This document shows, piece by piece, positions 17,482-25,736 of a stretch of 64,000 nucleotides of DNA; position 1 is the stretch's first letter, and each line of letters starts with the position of its first letter. This DNA comes from CAYNWT01 sp964485095 (GTDB lineage Bacteria > Planctomycetota > Planctomycetia > Planctomycetales > Planctomycetaceae): NCBI GenBank assembly GCA_964485095.1, contig CAZAIB010000013.1, positions 26,194 to 90,193 on the forward strand. The letters are read 5' to 3'. A model generated the notes under the pieces. That model searched no databases, was not told the DNA's origin, and was given only the letters and a program-made list of their open reading frames with translations. Made by a program: the position numbers and the translations under genes.

Positions 17482-20400
17482 CTACCGGCCCTTGTGCAGA
17501 TACCCGCGACTGGACGGTGAGAACTCAGCATCCCGCAACGCCACCGACAAAGGCGAATCCCCCGGCGCGCCGCCGTCGATTTTGGAGATCAGTAAACTTG
17601 CGCCCGGCCTGGCGATTCCAGCCAACGCGTCGGCCAGCGCCCGCATCACTTGCCCGCGTTCTGGTTCACTCTCAGGCAGAAACGTGACAAGGCTTTTCCG
17701 CGTTCGCCCGAGGTAACCAATCAGTTGCCCACCCAGCAAAATCACCTTCGCCCCGGCCACACGCTGCGGTCGGCCGCGTTCCCCCAACTCCGGCCAGGGC
17801 AGCACATTCCCCCAGGCATTCGCCGGATCAGTGGCGGCCAGAACCACTGGTTCCGGAACATCATCATCCCGCTTCGCTCGTTCGGCACGCAGTCGATCTT
17901 CAGCACCCGGAGCAGCAAACTGCGCCGCACCCAAACCGGCGACGAAATAACCGCGACGAACCTTGCCGGTTTCCTCCATCGCCTTGAGAACCGGATACAG
18001 ACCGGAAAACCCGCCGACAATCTGCTCCCGCGAAATCATCTCACGTGTGAGCACGCCGTAGCGTTCAATCAGTTGCCCCGATATCGCCGTCTGCCGAACC
18101 GTCACCGTTGGGAAGTCCGTCGGCAACAGCGACCAACGCCCTTCCGAACCAGCCAATTGCACATCACGCCGCGACCGGAACGCTCGGCGATTCGACCGGG
18201 TGGTTCGCCGCGACGACGAACCGCCACTGGACTGTGTTCTCAAGGAACGCATCGGACCCAGCGTGTCATTGGTGACCTCGCCCGCCCAAACCAATCGCCA
18301 AATCGCCTCGAGAATATCATTCGGGAATCCGCCCACCGCCTGTTTGATCTGCGAGAACAACAGCGCGCCGCGTTCTCGCAACAAGTCACGAACCTGCTCA
18401 GCGGCCGCATCATCCACCAACGGTTCAGACACAGGAGCCAACAGCGGATAGTGATCCGTCAGATACAACGCAATCCGGCCGTCGCTCCCACCGGTGCTGT
18501 CAAAACCCCGCCAGACAACTTCGCCAGCCAGAAACAGTTCATCCAGACTACTGCGCCGATACGAATCCACCCGCGCCGGCAAAATCTCGGCTTCCAAAGT
18601 CGAAGCCGGCAACGGAGCGCCCTGCAGTTGTTCAATCGCGTCCAGCAAACCATCCAACCCACGACGCGGCCGAGTAATACAGTGCCAGTCCGGCATGAAC
18701 TTCGACAGCACCTCCGGTTCAACCGGTTCCACTTGCTTCCGCAGCACAGCCAGCGACCGCCGCTTCAGCAGCTTCAACACATGCGTGTCACACCACTCGT
18801 GTCCATGATGGCCCGGTCGGAACTCGCCCTCAACAACCCTATCCCGCGCGACCAAGGCATGCAGCGCCGTCAGAACGGGTGCGGTCCCAAGACCAAACCG
18901 TTCGGCAACCTGCTGAGTCGTAAACGGGCCGTGTGTCCGAGCGTACCGGGAAATCAAATCGCCCAGCGGATCAGCAACCGGTTCCAGGAACGCATCCGGC
19001 AAACCCACAGGCGGAACAATTCCCAGACCATCGCGCAAACGACCGGCGTCTTCAGCCGCCACGAACCGCAGCTCACCCGCGATCTTCAAACCAACGGCCC
19101 GACGTTTCTCAACCAACTCACCGATCCACTCTTTCAACGCCCCGGACGCCACGTTCTCTTCGGCGCAACGTTGTTCGAGTTCCCCCTGCGACAATCCGCC
19201 CAGCTTCAATAGCGCATCGTGCACGTCATCCGCGTGCCGTAGTTTCCATTCGTTAAGTCGCTGCAATTCCAGTTCAACCGACGCAATCGCATCCGCATCA
19301 AACAGTTCACGAAAATCGGCCGAACCCAACAACTGCCGCAGTTGAGCATGATCCAAAGCCAGCGCCTGCGCGCGGCGTTCGGCCAGGGGCGCGTCGCCTT
19401 CGTACAGGAAGTTCCCCGCGTAACTAAACATCACAGCCGCAGCGAACGGTGACGGGTGATCGGTTTGAACCGAACGCACCACGATGCTTCGCTTCTGCAC
19501 ATCCCGCAGCACGCTTAGCAGCCCGGACATGTCGAACACATCGCTTAGACACTCGCGATACGTCTCCAACAGAATTGGAAAGTTCGGGTACTGCGACGCG
19601 ACACTCAACAAATCCGCCGACCGCCGCCGCTGCAACCAAAGCGGAGTTCTCCGGCCGGGATACCGACGCGGTAACAACAACGCCCGCGCCGCGTTCTCTC
19701 TAAACCGACCCGCAAACATCGCCGTCACGCCCACCTGCTGCACGATTAGCCGTTCCACTTCATCCGGATCAGGAATGAACGCCTCGACCGGTGGAATTTT
19801 CTCCGACTCGGGCAACCGGAACACCATGCCGTCGTCCGTCCACATCATGTCAACTTCGCCGGCCGTCTCATCCTGCAACCGCGAACCAACCACCGTCGCC
19901 CACGGAGCGTGCACGCGCGAACCGAACGGCGTGAGCACGACAATTCGCCAATCACCAATCTCATCCAGAAAACTCTCGACGACAATCGTCCTATCACTGG
20001 GCGGATCGCCAGTCGCGCTGGCCTGTTCCTGTAAATACGTCAGCAGACTCTCCGCCGCTGACTCAGCCAACCCGTGTTCCGATTCCAACCGCTTCCGCGC
20101 CTTCGCTTGGGGAACCGCCAACAGCTCACGCGTCAGCTTCCCAATCGCCTTCCCAAACTCCAGCGGCCGCCCCGGCCCGTCACCTCGCCAAAACGGCATG
20201 CGTCCCGGTTCACCCGGCGCCGGAGCCACCAACACCCGATCGCGCGTGATCTCCAGCGATCGCCACGACGACGCTCCCAGCAGGAACACATCGCCCGGCC
20301 GCATCTCGAACACCATTTCTTCGTCGAGCTCACCGACCCGACTGCCGCCGGTTCCATCCGGTCCATCACCAACCAGATAAACGCCGTACAACCCACGATC

Positions 20401-22044
20401 CGGAATCGTGCCCGCGTTCAAAATCGCCAACCGCTGCCCACCCTTGCGCGGCGAGATGGTTCCGGCAATCCGGTCCCAGTTAATCCGTGGCTTCAATTCA
20501 GCAAACTCGTCCGATGGGTACCGCCCGGACAACAAATCCAACACACCCTCAAACGAACTCCGCGGCAACTCAGCAAACGGAGCCGCACTGCGACACGTAG
20601 CGAACACATCGTCCACCGACATCGGATCGCGCGACGTCATGGCCACGATTTGCTGAGCCAAAATATCCAGCGGATTACGCGGGTACCGAGTCTCCTCAAC
20701 CCAGCCTTCCTGCATCGCACCGGTCGCCGCACTGCACGCCAGTAAGTCGCCTCGATACTTGGGAAAGATCACCCCAGCCGACGGCGCGCCGACCTGGTGC
20801 CCTGCTCTGCCAATCCGCTGCGTTCCCGACGCGATCGACGGCGGAGCTTCAATCTGAATCACCAGATCCACCGCACCCATGTCGATGCCAAGTTCCATCG
20901 ACGACGTCGCAATCATCGCGGGCAACTCGCCCCGCTTCAGCCGATCTTCAATCAACGCCCGCGTATCGCGAGCCACAGAACCATGATGCGCGAGTGCAAT
21001 TTCTTCTTCTGCCAATTCGTTAATCGCCGCCGCCAACCGTTCGGCCAACCGCCGACTGTTCACAAAGATCATGGTCGACCGGTTCGCTCGAATCAGTTCG
21101 ACAAGCCGCGGATGAATGGACGGCCAAACCGACGGCGCACGCGGCCCGCCCGCCGCATTGCCTGACGGGATGTCATCGTCTTCGGCTTCCTCAGCCATCT
21201 CATCGGCAGGCGTTTCAATTCGCAAATGAAACTGCTTTGGTTCAGACGCATCAATAATCTCAACCGGTCGAGGAACCGGAACCACCTCCGGATCAGCCGT
21301 GGCGTTCGCTCCACCAAGCAACCGAGCAATCTCTTCCAGCGGTCGCTGCGTCGCCGACAGCCCAACTCGCTGCAGCGGCTTCTGTCGTAGGTCAGGCTGT
21401 GCCTGACGAAGCGAACCATCACTCACCGTACCGTCAGGCACAGCCTGACCTACGGAACCACGCAGTCGTTCCAACCGTTCCAAACTCAAAAACAAATGCG
21501 AACCACGCTTCGTCCCAGCCAGCGCGTGGATCTCATCAATGATCACCGTTTCAATTTCATCCAGCGTCTCGCACGCCTGCGATGTCAGCAGCAGGTACAA
21601 GGACTCCGGCGTCGTAATCAAAATCTCCGGCGGGTTCTTCGCCATCGCTCGGCGTTCTTCCTGCGGCGTATCACCCGACCGCACGCCAACGGTAGGAACC
21701 CGGTGCTGCGTCTCCGTCCGCTGAGCCACCGCCCGCAACCCGGCAATCGGCGCCCGCAGGTTCCGATCGACATCCACACCGAGCGCCTTCAGCGGTGAGA
21801 TATAAAGAACGCGAACCTTCTTCTCAGTCGCATCCCCACCAAACATCAACCGATCCAACGACGCCAAAAACGCCGCCAGCGTTTTCCCGGAACCGGTTGG
21901 AGCCAAGAGCAACGTACTCTGCCCATCCGCAATCGCCGGCCACGCCGCATTCTGAACGCGCGTAGGCTTATCGAACGCTTCCAGGAACCAATCCCGAGTG
22001 CATTCGTGAAACTGACCAAGTGCATTGTCCACCGCGACGCTCAT
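17482..22044 (-). CDS. lhr: Lhr-type large superfamily 2 DNA helicase
   Basis: The 1520-residue length is usual for full-length Lhr. Walker A is APTGSGKT at about 48-55, the DEIH box is IIDEIHALAGTKRG at about 165-178, motif III is VGLSATQRP, and motif VI is GTQRIGRAGHQVG. After the two RecA domains come a winged helix and the Lhr core, then the long C-terminal region found only in bacterial full-length proteins. It is a 3'-5' translocase acting on forked or RNA:DNA substrates in repair. The start ATG at 22044 is the first in frame. Oddity: residues about 197-220, between the DEIH box and motif III, are encoded by a perfect palindrome of 69 bases (21386-21454) that looks like an in-frame mobile repeat. 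The next gene, nei, follows after six bases. Confidence 0.95.
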   Translation of the reverse strand: MSVAVDNALGQFHECTRDWFLEAFDKPTRVQNAAWPAIADGQSTLLLAPTGSGKTLAAFLASLDRLMFGGDATEKKVRVLYISPLKALGVDVDRNLRAPIAGLRAVAQRTETQHRVPTVGVRSGDTPQEERRAMAKNPPEILITTPESLYLLLTSQACETLDEIETVIIDEIHALAGTKRGSHLFLSLERLERLRGSVGQAVPDGTVSDGSLRQAQPDLRQKPLQRVGLSATQRPLEEIARLLGGANATADPEVVPVPRPVEIIDASEPKQFHLRIETPADEMAEEAEDDDIPSGNAAGGPRAPSVWPSIHPRLVELIRANRSTMIFVNSRRLAERLAAAINELAEEEIALAHHGSVARDTRALIEDRLKRGELPAMIATSSMELGIDMGAVDLVIQIEAPPSIASGTQRIGRAGHQVGAPSAGVIFPKYRGDLLACSAATGAMQEGWVEETRYPRNPLDILAQQIVAMTSRDPMSVDDVFATCRSAAPFAELPRSSFEGVLDLLSGRYPSDEFAELKPRINWDRIAGTISPRKGGQRLAILNAGTIPDRGLYGVYLVGDGPDGTGGSRVGELDEEMVFEMRPGDVFLLGASSWRSLEITRDRVLVAPAPGEPGRMPFWRGDGPGRPLEFGKAIGKLTRELLAVPQAKARKRLESEHGLAESAAESLLTYLQEQASATGDPPSDRTIVVESFLDEIGDWRIVVLTPFGSRVHAPWATVVGSRLQDETAGEVDMMWTDDGMVFRLPESEKIPPVEAFIPDPDEVERLIVQQVGVTAMFAGRFRENAARALLLPRRYPGRRTPLWLQRRRSADLLSVASQYPNFPILLETYRECLSDVFDMSGLLSVLRDVQKRSIVVRSVQTDHPSPFAAAVMFSYAGNFLYEGDAPLAERRAQALALDHAQLRQLLGSADFRELFDADAIASVELELQRLNEWKLRHADDVHDALLKLGGLSQGELEQRCAEENVASGALKEWIGELVEKRRAVGLKIAGELRFVAAEDAGRLRDGLGIVPPVGLPDAFLEPVADPLGDLISRYARTHGPFTTQQVAERFGLGTAPVLTALHALVARDRVVEGEFRPGHHGHEWCDTHVLKLLKRRSLAVLRKQVEPVEPEVLSKFMPDWHCITRPRRGLDGLLDAIEQLQGAPLPASTLEAEILPARVDSYRRSSLDELFLAGEVVWRGFDSTGGSDGRIALYLTDHYPLLAPVSEPLVDDAAAEQVRDLLRERGALLFSQIKQAVGGFPNDILEAIWRLVWAGEVTNDTLGPMRSLRTQSSGGSSSRRTTRSNRRAFRSRRDVQLAGSEGRWSLLPTDFPTVTVRQTAISGQLIERYGVLTREMISREQIVGGFSGLYPVLKAMEETGKVRRGYFVAGLGAAQFAAPGAEDRLRAERAKRDDDVPEPVVLAATDPANAWGNVLPWPELGERGRPQRVAGAKVILLGGQLIGYLGRTRKSLVTFLPESEPERGQVMRALADALAGIARPGASLLISKIDGGAPGDSPLSVALRDAEFSPSSRGYLHKGR
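21386..21454. repeat. Perfect 69-base palindromic element inside lhr
   Basis: The arms 21386-21408 and 21432-21454 are exact 23-base reverse complements, separated by 23 bases. The total is 69 bases, exactly 23 codons, so the lhr frame is kept. The translated minus-strand text is VGQAVPDG...RQAQPDLR. It falls in a region where other Lhr proteins have no comparable segment, as far as I know. Confidence 0.9.
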
Positions 22045-22632
22045 GCCACGGTTATACTAAGAATGGTCGCCCAAGGCAGTCATGCATCCAACGAAGAAGC
22101 AACTGGTGCATGCAGAGGTTGCACTGTGGCGTTCATAGTGGTGCGTCCATCGATACATGTCAGGTGAGAGTGTCCCGTACTTGCGGGCCTCCGAGCCCCA
22201 AGCACGAGCGGTTTACCCATCTCAGTGATCGTCCGATTCACGCGAACCGCAACGCGGTCCAACATCAAAGCCCAAGGTCGCGCAGCGCACCTTGGGATTT
22301 GTCGCCACTATGAGCAATACCCCGCAAGGGGTTTCACATCCGAGCCAAGTGTGGTGTGGAACCCCATTCGGGGTACGAGGCGTTCCGCTGACGGTGAACC
22401 CAGCGTGCGCTCTGCGACACTGGGCTTTGATGTTCAACACCTCCGGCGTTGGTTGTCCGGCCCCGTACCAGTCACCTCTCCCGCTTGCGGGAGAGGTCGC
22501 GGTCTCAGCCGCGGGAGAGGGCGAGCCCTGTCTTTTTGACGATGCGTTCTTCCGCGTGCGTGCGCTGCCCCTCACCCGGGCTTACAGCCCAACCTCTCCC
22601 CCAAAACGGGGCGAGGTGACCTGGTTCTTCTT
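22045..22632. repeat. Repeat-rich intergenic region of 588 bases
   Basis: No gene is seen. Two opposed blocks share AACATCAAAGCCCA (from about 22262) and TGGGCTTTGATGTT (to about 22436). Short hairpins lie inside (ACCCCGCAAGGGGT and CCCCATTCGGGG). A second unit runs from 22471 (GTCACCTCTCCC) to 22620 (GGGGCGAGGTGAC), its ends inverted, and includes the block also found at 9431-9480. This is probably a cluster of genome-wide planctomycete repeats. The promoter of lhr should lie near its left edge. Confidence 0.75.
22473..22522. repeat. Second copy of the GGGAGAGGTCGCGG dispersed repeat
   Basis: This copy is nearly identical to 9431-9480, in the same orientation, and shares GGAGAGGTCGCGGTCTCAGC. 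Here it carries the cleaner hairpin CTCTCCCGCTTGCGGGAGAG. Confidence 0.78.
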
Positions 22633-24018
22633 TTACCCACTTGCCTCGGCATACCCTTTGGCTGTTTTCTGGTCGATCAACTTGTCTGCGTGAGCGGTAG
22701 CGGCTTCGGGAGTAGCGAAGTCTTTGGGCTTCGTGGTTCCATCGGTTCCGATTCGGCCGTAGCGAACCGTTACGGTGCTGTCCGCAACGGACACTTCCCA
22801 GAACTTGCTGGAGTTGTCGTTGACGAGTTCGAAGTATCGCTTCGCGGCAGCCGAACTGCCCGACTTGGCTGCAGATTCTTTACTGGCCTTAGCTGCGGGC
22901 TTCTTTTTTGCTTTCTTCTTCGGCGACTTCTTCTTCGTTGCCTTTTTCTTTGTCGCTTTCTTCTTTGTCGCCTTCGTGCCTGCCGTGTCGGCCAGATCAC
23001 TGGCTTTTGCATTGCCCGGAGCAGCACGGAAGAAGCTCGGGAACCGGGGAACTCCGCCGTCGGACAGTTCCTGATATCGGAACGTAATGACGCTGCCAAT
23101 CTCCGGTGGGTTCTCGCGTTCTTTGTCCGTGAAGCCGGTTCCGACGTTGAACTCGGTCCCATCTGCAAGCTGAACCGATAACGCGCCCATCCGACCTTTG
23201 TGCTTACCTTTGCCGCCAACATGCGCGATCACGGCGGCTTCGGCGTCGTGGAAGCTTTTGACTTTTAGCAACGTGTGCGAACGGCCGACTTCATACTTCG
23301 AACCGGGCTGCCGCAGCATGAGCCCCTCACCTCCGAGACCTTCTATCCGAGCGAGCTCTTCGCGCAGGTGGTCGGTTCCTTCGCAGCGATAGTGTTCCAA
23401 CAATTGGGCGTATGCGTGCGATTCGGCTGGCAACGCTTCCTTTAGAAACTCCATCCGTTTCTCGAACTTCGATTTGCGACCGGGTGCGTCGAAGACAACA
23501 AACCGAACGTCCTTCCAATGATCGCTCTTGTCCTGACGCCTGACGATGCTGACTGTCTTTTGGAACGCCTTGCGATCGATCCACAGTTCGCCATCCAGTG
23601 GACACTTTGGGAACCCTTCGACAAACCAGTCCGGCGCAAAGTACTCGTTCCCCAACCGAGAGAAGAATCTCTTGCCGTCCCAGTACGCTCGAACTCCGTC
23701 TAACTTTTCGCTGATCCACCAATCGGTAAGATCGGTCGCTGAGTCCCATGAGTGAGCCAACAGCAACGGCGGCGCGTCTGCTTTGGCTCCGGACGGTTTC
23801 GCTTTGGCTGGCAATTCGCCACCAAGCCGTTCTTTCTCCTCCGCTTCCCCTCGATACTTTCGCAGATGCTTGCACGTGCGGCGTTCGATTGGCGTCGATT
23901 GGTTTCGCCATGCCGGGCAAGAACACGAATACACGCCGCCCGTGTTCTTCAGCTCGTACGGTTTGGCCGCCGAACCCTGAACCAACGCTGTCTCACCATC
24001 TGCAATCTCGGGCATCAT
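22633..24018 (-). CDS. ATP-dependent DNA ligase-like protein with N-terminal SWIM finger and C-terminal WGR domain
   Basis: About 461 residues from the ATG at 24018, which has GGAG upstream. Three modules are seen. A SWIM zinc finger (Cys32, Cys34, Cys49, His51; YSCSCPAW and RRTCKHLRKYRG) comes first. A small ATP-dependent ligase core follows, with the nucleotidyl-lysine motif SEKLDGVRAYWDG (Lys105), DGELW, GLMLR and LLKVK, then an OB-fold (GRMGALSVQLADG). After a Lys-rich ATKKK linker comes a WGR domain (about 390-455, VTVRYGRIGTDG). It should seal nicks in DNA. SWIM and WGR modules bind nucleic acid or protein partners, WGR being best known from PARPs. The ligase core is of the DNA_ligase_A_M/OB minimal type. 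It sits upstream of lhr-nei, separated by a repeat-rich gap. Confidence 0.85.
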   Translation of the reverse strand: MMPEIADGETALVQGSAAKPYELKNTGGVYSCSCPAWRNQSTPIERRTCKHLRKYRGEAEEKERLGGELPAKAKPSGAKADAPPLLLAHSWDSATDLTDWWISEKLDGVRAYWDGKRFFSRLGNEYFAPDWFVEGFPKCPLDGELWIDRKAFQKTVSIVRRQDKSDHWKDVRFVVFDAPGRKSKFEKRMEFLKEALPAESHAYAQLLEHYRCEGTDHLREELARIEGLGGEGLMLRQPGSKYEVGRSHTLLKVKSFHDAEAAVIAHVGGKGKHKGRMGALSVQLADGTEFNVGTGFTDKERENPPEIGSVITFRYQELSDGGVPRFPSFFRAAPGNAKASDLADTAGTKATKKKATKKKATKKKSPKKKAKKKPAAKASKESAAKSGSSAAAKRYFELVNDNSSKFWEVSVADSTVTVRYGRIGTDGTTKPKDFATPEAATAHADKLIDQKTAKGYAEASG

Positions 24019-24171
24019 GGACTCCTGCTTCGGAACGAACGCGAACCAACACAATACTGTCCAATTCGCAGCCGACGATCAACTCGCCCGGCACAAGAGA
24101 AATCACCGAACAAACTGGTTTCGTATTGATAAACGCACGGGTTTCTCACCGTTCGAAGCCGCCCGGTCTAC

Positions 24172-25641
24172 CTATGGTTTCACAACCCGGCCAGTGAAGT
24201 AAATGACACCGCTGGAGTCGCGAATCAGGAATAGAAATGGGTGCGTTGCGTGGAACGGTTCCGTCTTCATCGTGGAACTCTTGAGGATCCCGACGGCCTG
24301 CGTCACGCTGCCGGCGCGGGTTCCGTCTTCGTTGGTGGTGACGTAAACCTGTTGCCGCATATCGTCCAGCATCACACGATTGCGGGCGTCGATGCCACGG
24401 AAGTCTGCTTCTTTCGTGAACAGCGATTCCAGGCCCACAGCTTCGATCGACGACTTCAGCGAGCCGCTCATCCGGATGTCAAACTTCGGCAGTTTGATAT
24501 CGACGCGAGTTGGCCGCATCTTTCGAGCCAGGTTGTGGAGCTCCAGATCGTTTAGTAGCACGTCGCGTTCAGTTCCCGTCCACCCATCGGGCGTTGCCGG
24601 CAGGAACACGGTCATGCGTAAATCCGTGTTGCGATACGGAAGTTCGATGACGCGTAACCCGTTAACGTTGGCAAAGGCGAACGTACCTTGCTGCCGCATG
24701 TACTTAACTTCTACTTCTCCGGCCGGAGCCGCAAACTGACCCGCTTTGGTCAGCCCGGAGTTGAATCGACGTTCCCACTTCGCATCCATCGCCATCGCGT
24801 TCATGAGCATCATCAGCGTGCCCGGCTTGAGCTGTTCCGGGATATTGACACGCTGGATTCTGCCACTGGTTTCCTTAGCGAAGAAGCGATCCGCCTGCTC
24901 ACCAATCTCTTCAAGGGAACCAAACGAAGTTGTAAACGTCTTCGTGTGAAACAGCTGCTGCAACTGATCAGGAAACCGAGAATCCGCAACCAGTCCTTCC
25001 TTCAACCACAACGCACTGGCGAAATTAAGAACCCGCGCGTTCGATTCAACACTCATCTCACGAACCTGAGCAAGCTGGGCGACCGAGTTTGAGAATGGAC
25101 GGCCCGTTTCGCGACTGAACCCATCCAGCCTCACCGCACCTGTCGATGACGAACACACCTCGATGAACTCCCGAGCGGTTCGGACCGGGCGACCATCGAC
25201 TGTGAAGATGAGATCACCCTTCTTGATTCCGATCCCCGACAACGACGCGGGCGTCTGGTCGATAATCTTCACGCCGTAACCGCCATTGTCCCTGACCGCC
25301 GCACCGAACCGGTAGGCTGTCGGAAACGCCGAACTTCGCACTCGCTCAAACGCGGCAATCGTGGCCGCGTCCATGCTTCTCAGGCCGGTAACACCGGCGA
25401 TTGCCTGCCGACTCTCACCGCGAGCTCCAACCTGCAACATGGTCAGCGACTCCATAACGCCGTACGGAGCGAGAACCAGGTTCCCTGCCGGTTTCGCCTG
25501 AGCCACCGCAGCATAAATCTTCCGAGCGAACTGGCGCTCGGCTGCCGCCAGCCTGGCAACAGCAGGGTCACGCGATTCCTGGGCGTGTGCGGCACTTCCG
25601 AACGTCACCAACGCGGAACAAGCAATCAACAGTTGTCTCAT
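24172..25641 (-). CDS. Secreted serpin with a PDZ domain inserted in the serpin fold
   Basis: About 489 residues from the ATG at 25641 (AAAGGG upstream), with a Sec signal ending AHA. The serpin fold starts at about 35 (GNLVLAPYGVMESLTMLQVGA) and resumes at about 200 (SNARVLNFASALWLKEGL). Between them, at about 107-191, lies a PDZ-like domain (YGVKIIDQTPAS, IKKGDLIFTVDGRPV). Later serpin blocks are present: LMMLMNAMAMDAKWERRF, LPKFDIRMSGSL and HATHPFLFLIRDSSGVIYFTG. The reactive loop has an inhibitory-type hinge (EDGTRAGSVT); counting from P14 Thr441 puts Lys454 at P1. It therefore resembles a true inhibitor of a Lys/Arg-specific protease. Upstream on the same strand are a secreted unknown and a metacaspase-like protease, a plausible target. 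The PDZ insertion is unusual. Confidence 0.88.
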   Translation of the reverse strand: MRQLLIACSALVTFGSAAHAQESRDPAVARLAAAERQFARKIYAAVAQAKPAGNLVLAPYGVMESLTMLQVGARGESRQAIAGVTGLRSMDAATIAAFERVRSSAFPTAYRFGAAVRDNGGYGVKIIDQTPASLSGIGIKKGDLIFTVDGRPVRTAREFIEVCSSSTGAVRLDGFSRETGRPFSNSVAQLAQVREMSVESNARVLNFASALWLKEGLVADSRFPDQLQQLFHTKTFTTSFGSLEEIGEQADRFFAKETSGRIQRVNIPEQLKPGTLMMLMNAMAMDAKWERRFNSGLTKAGQFAAPAGEVEVKYMRQQGTFAFANVNGLRVIELPYRNTDLRMTVFLPATPDGWTGTERDVLLNDLELHNLARKMRPTRVDIKLPKFDIRMSGSLKSSIEAVGLESLFTKEADFRGIDARNRVMLDDMRQQVYVTTNEDGTRAGSVTQAVGILKSSTMKTEPFHATHPFLFLIRDSSGVIYFTGRVVKP

Positions 25642-25736
25642 CGTGCACCCTTTCAAAAAACAGCTAACTGCTCGCGTTCAACCCAGCCCTGTCTCGGCAT
25701 GCGGCGAGCGTTCCCCAGCTCACCACAACGCCGTTG

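Noticed and set aside
17650..19212. Long plus-strand frame of 520 codons
   Set aside because: It lies wholly antisense to lhr, is extremely Arg/Gln/Pro-rich and lacks any domain; it is a shadow of the GC-rich helicase frame.
22222..22693. Overlapping short frames in the 22 kb gap
   Set aside because: They are built from intergenic repeats (the same blocks occur at 9431 and inverted nearby) and read through palindromes.
22880..22980. Repeated CTTCTTCTTCGTTGCC-like units as a possible CRISPR or minisatellite
   Set aside because: They encode the in-frame Lys-rich ATKKK linker of the ligase fusion; the units are short, contiguous and without spacers.
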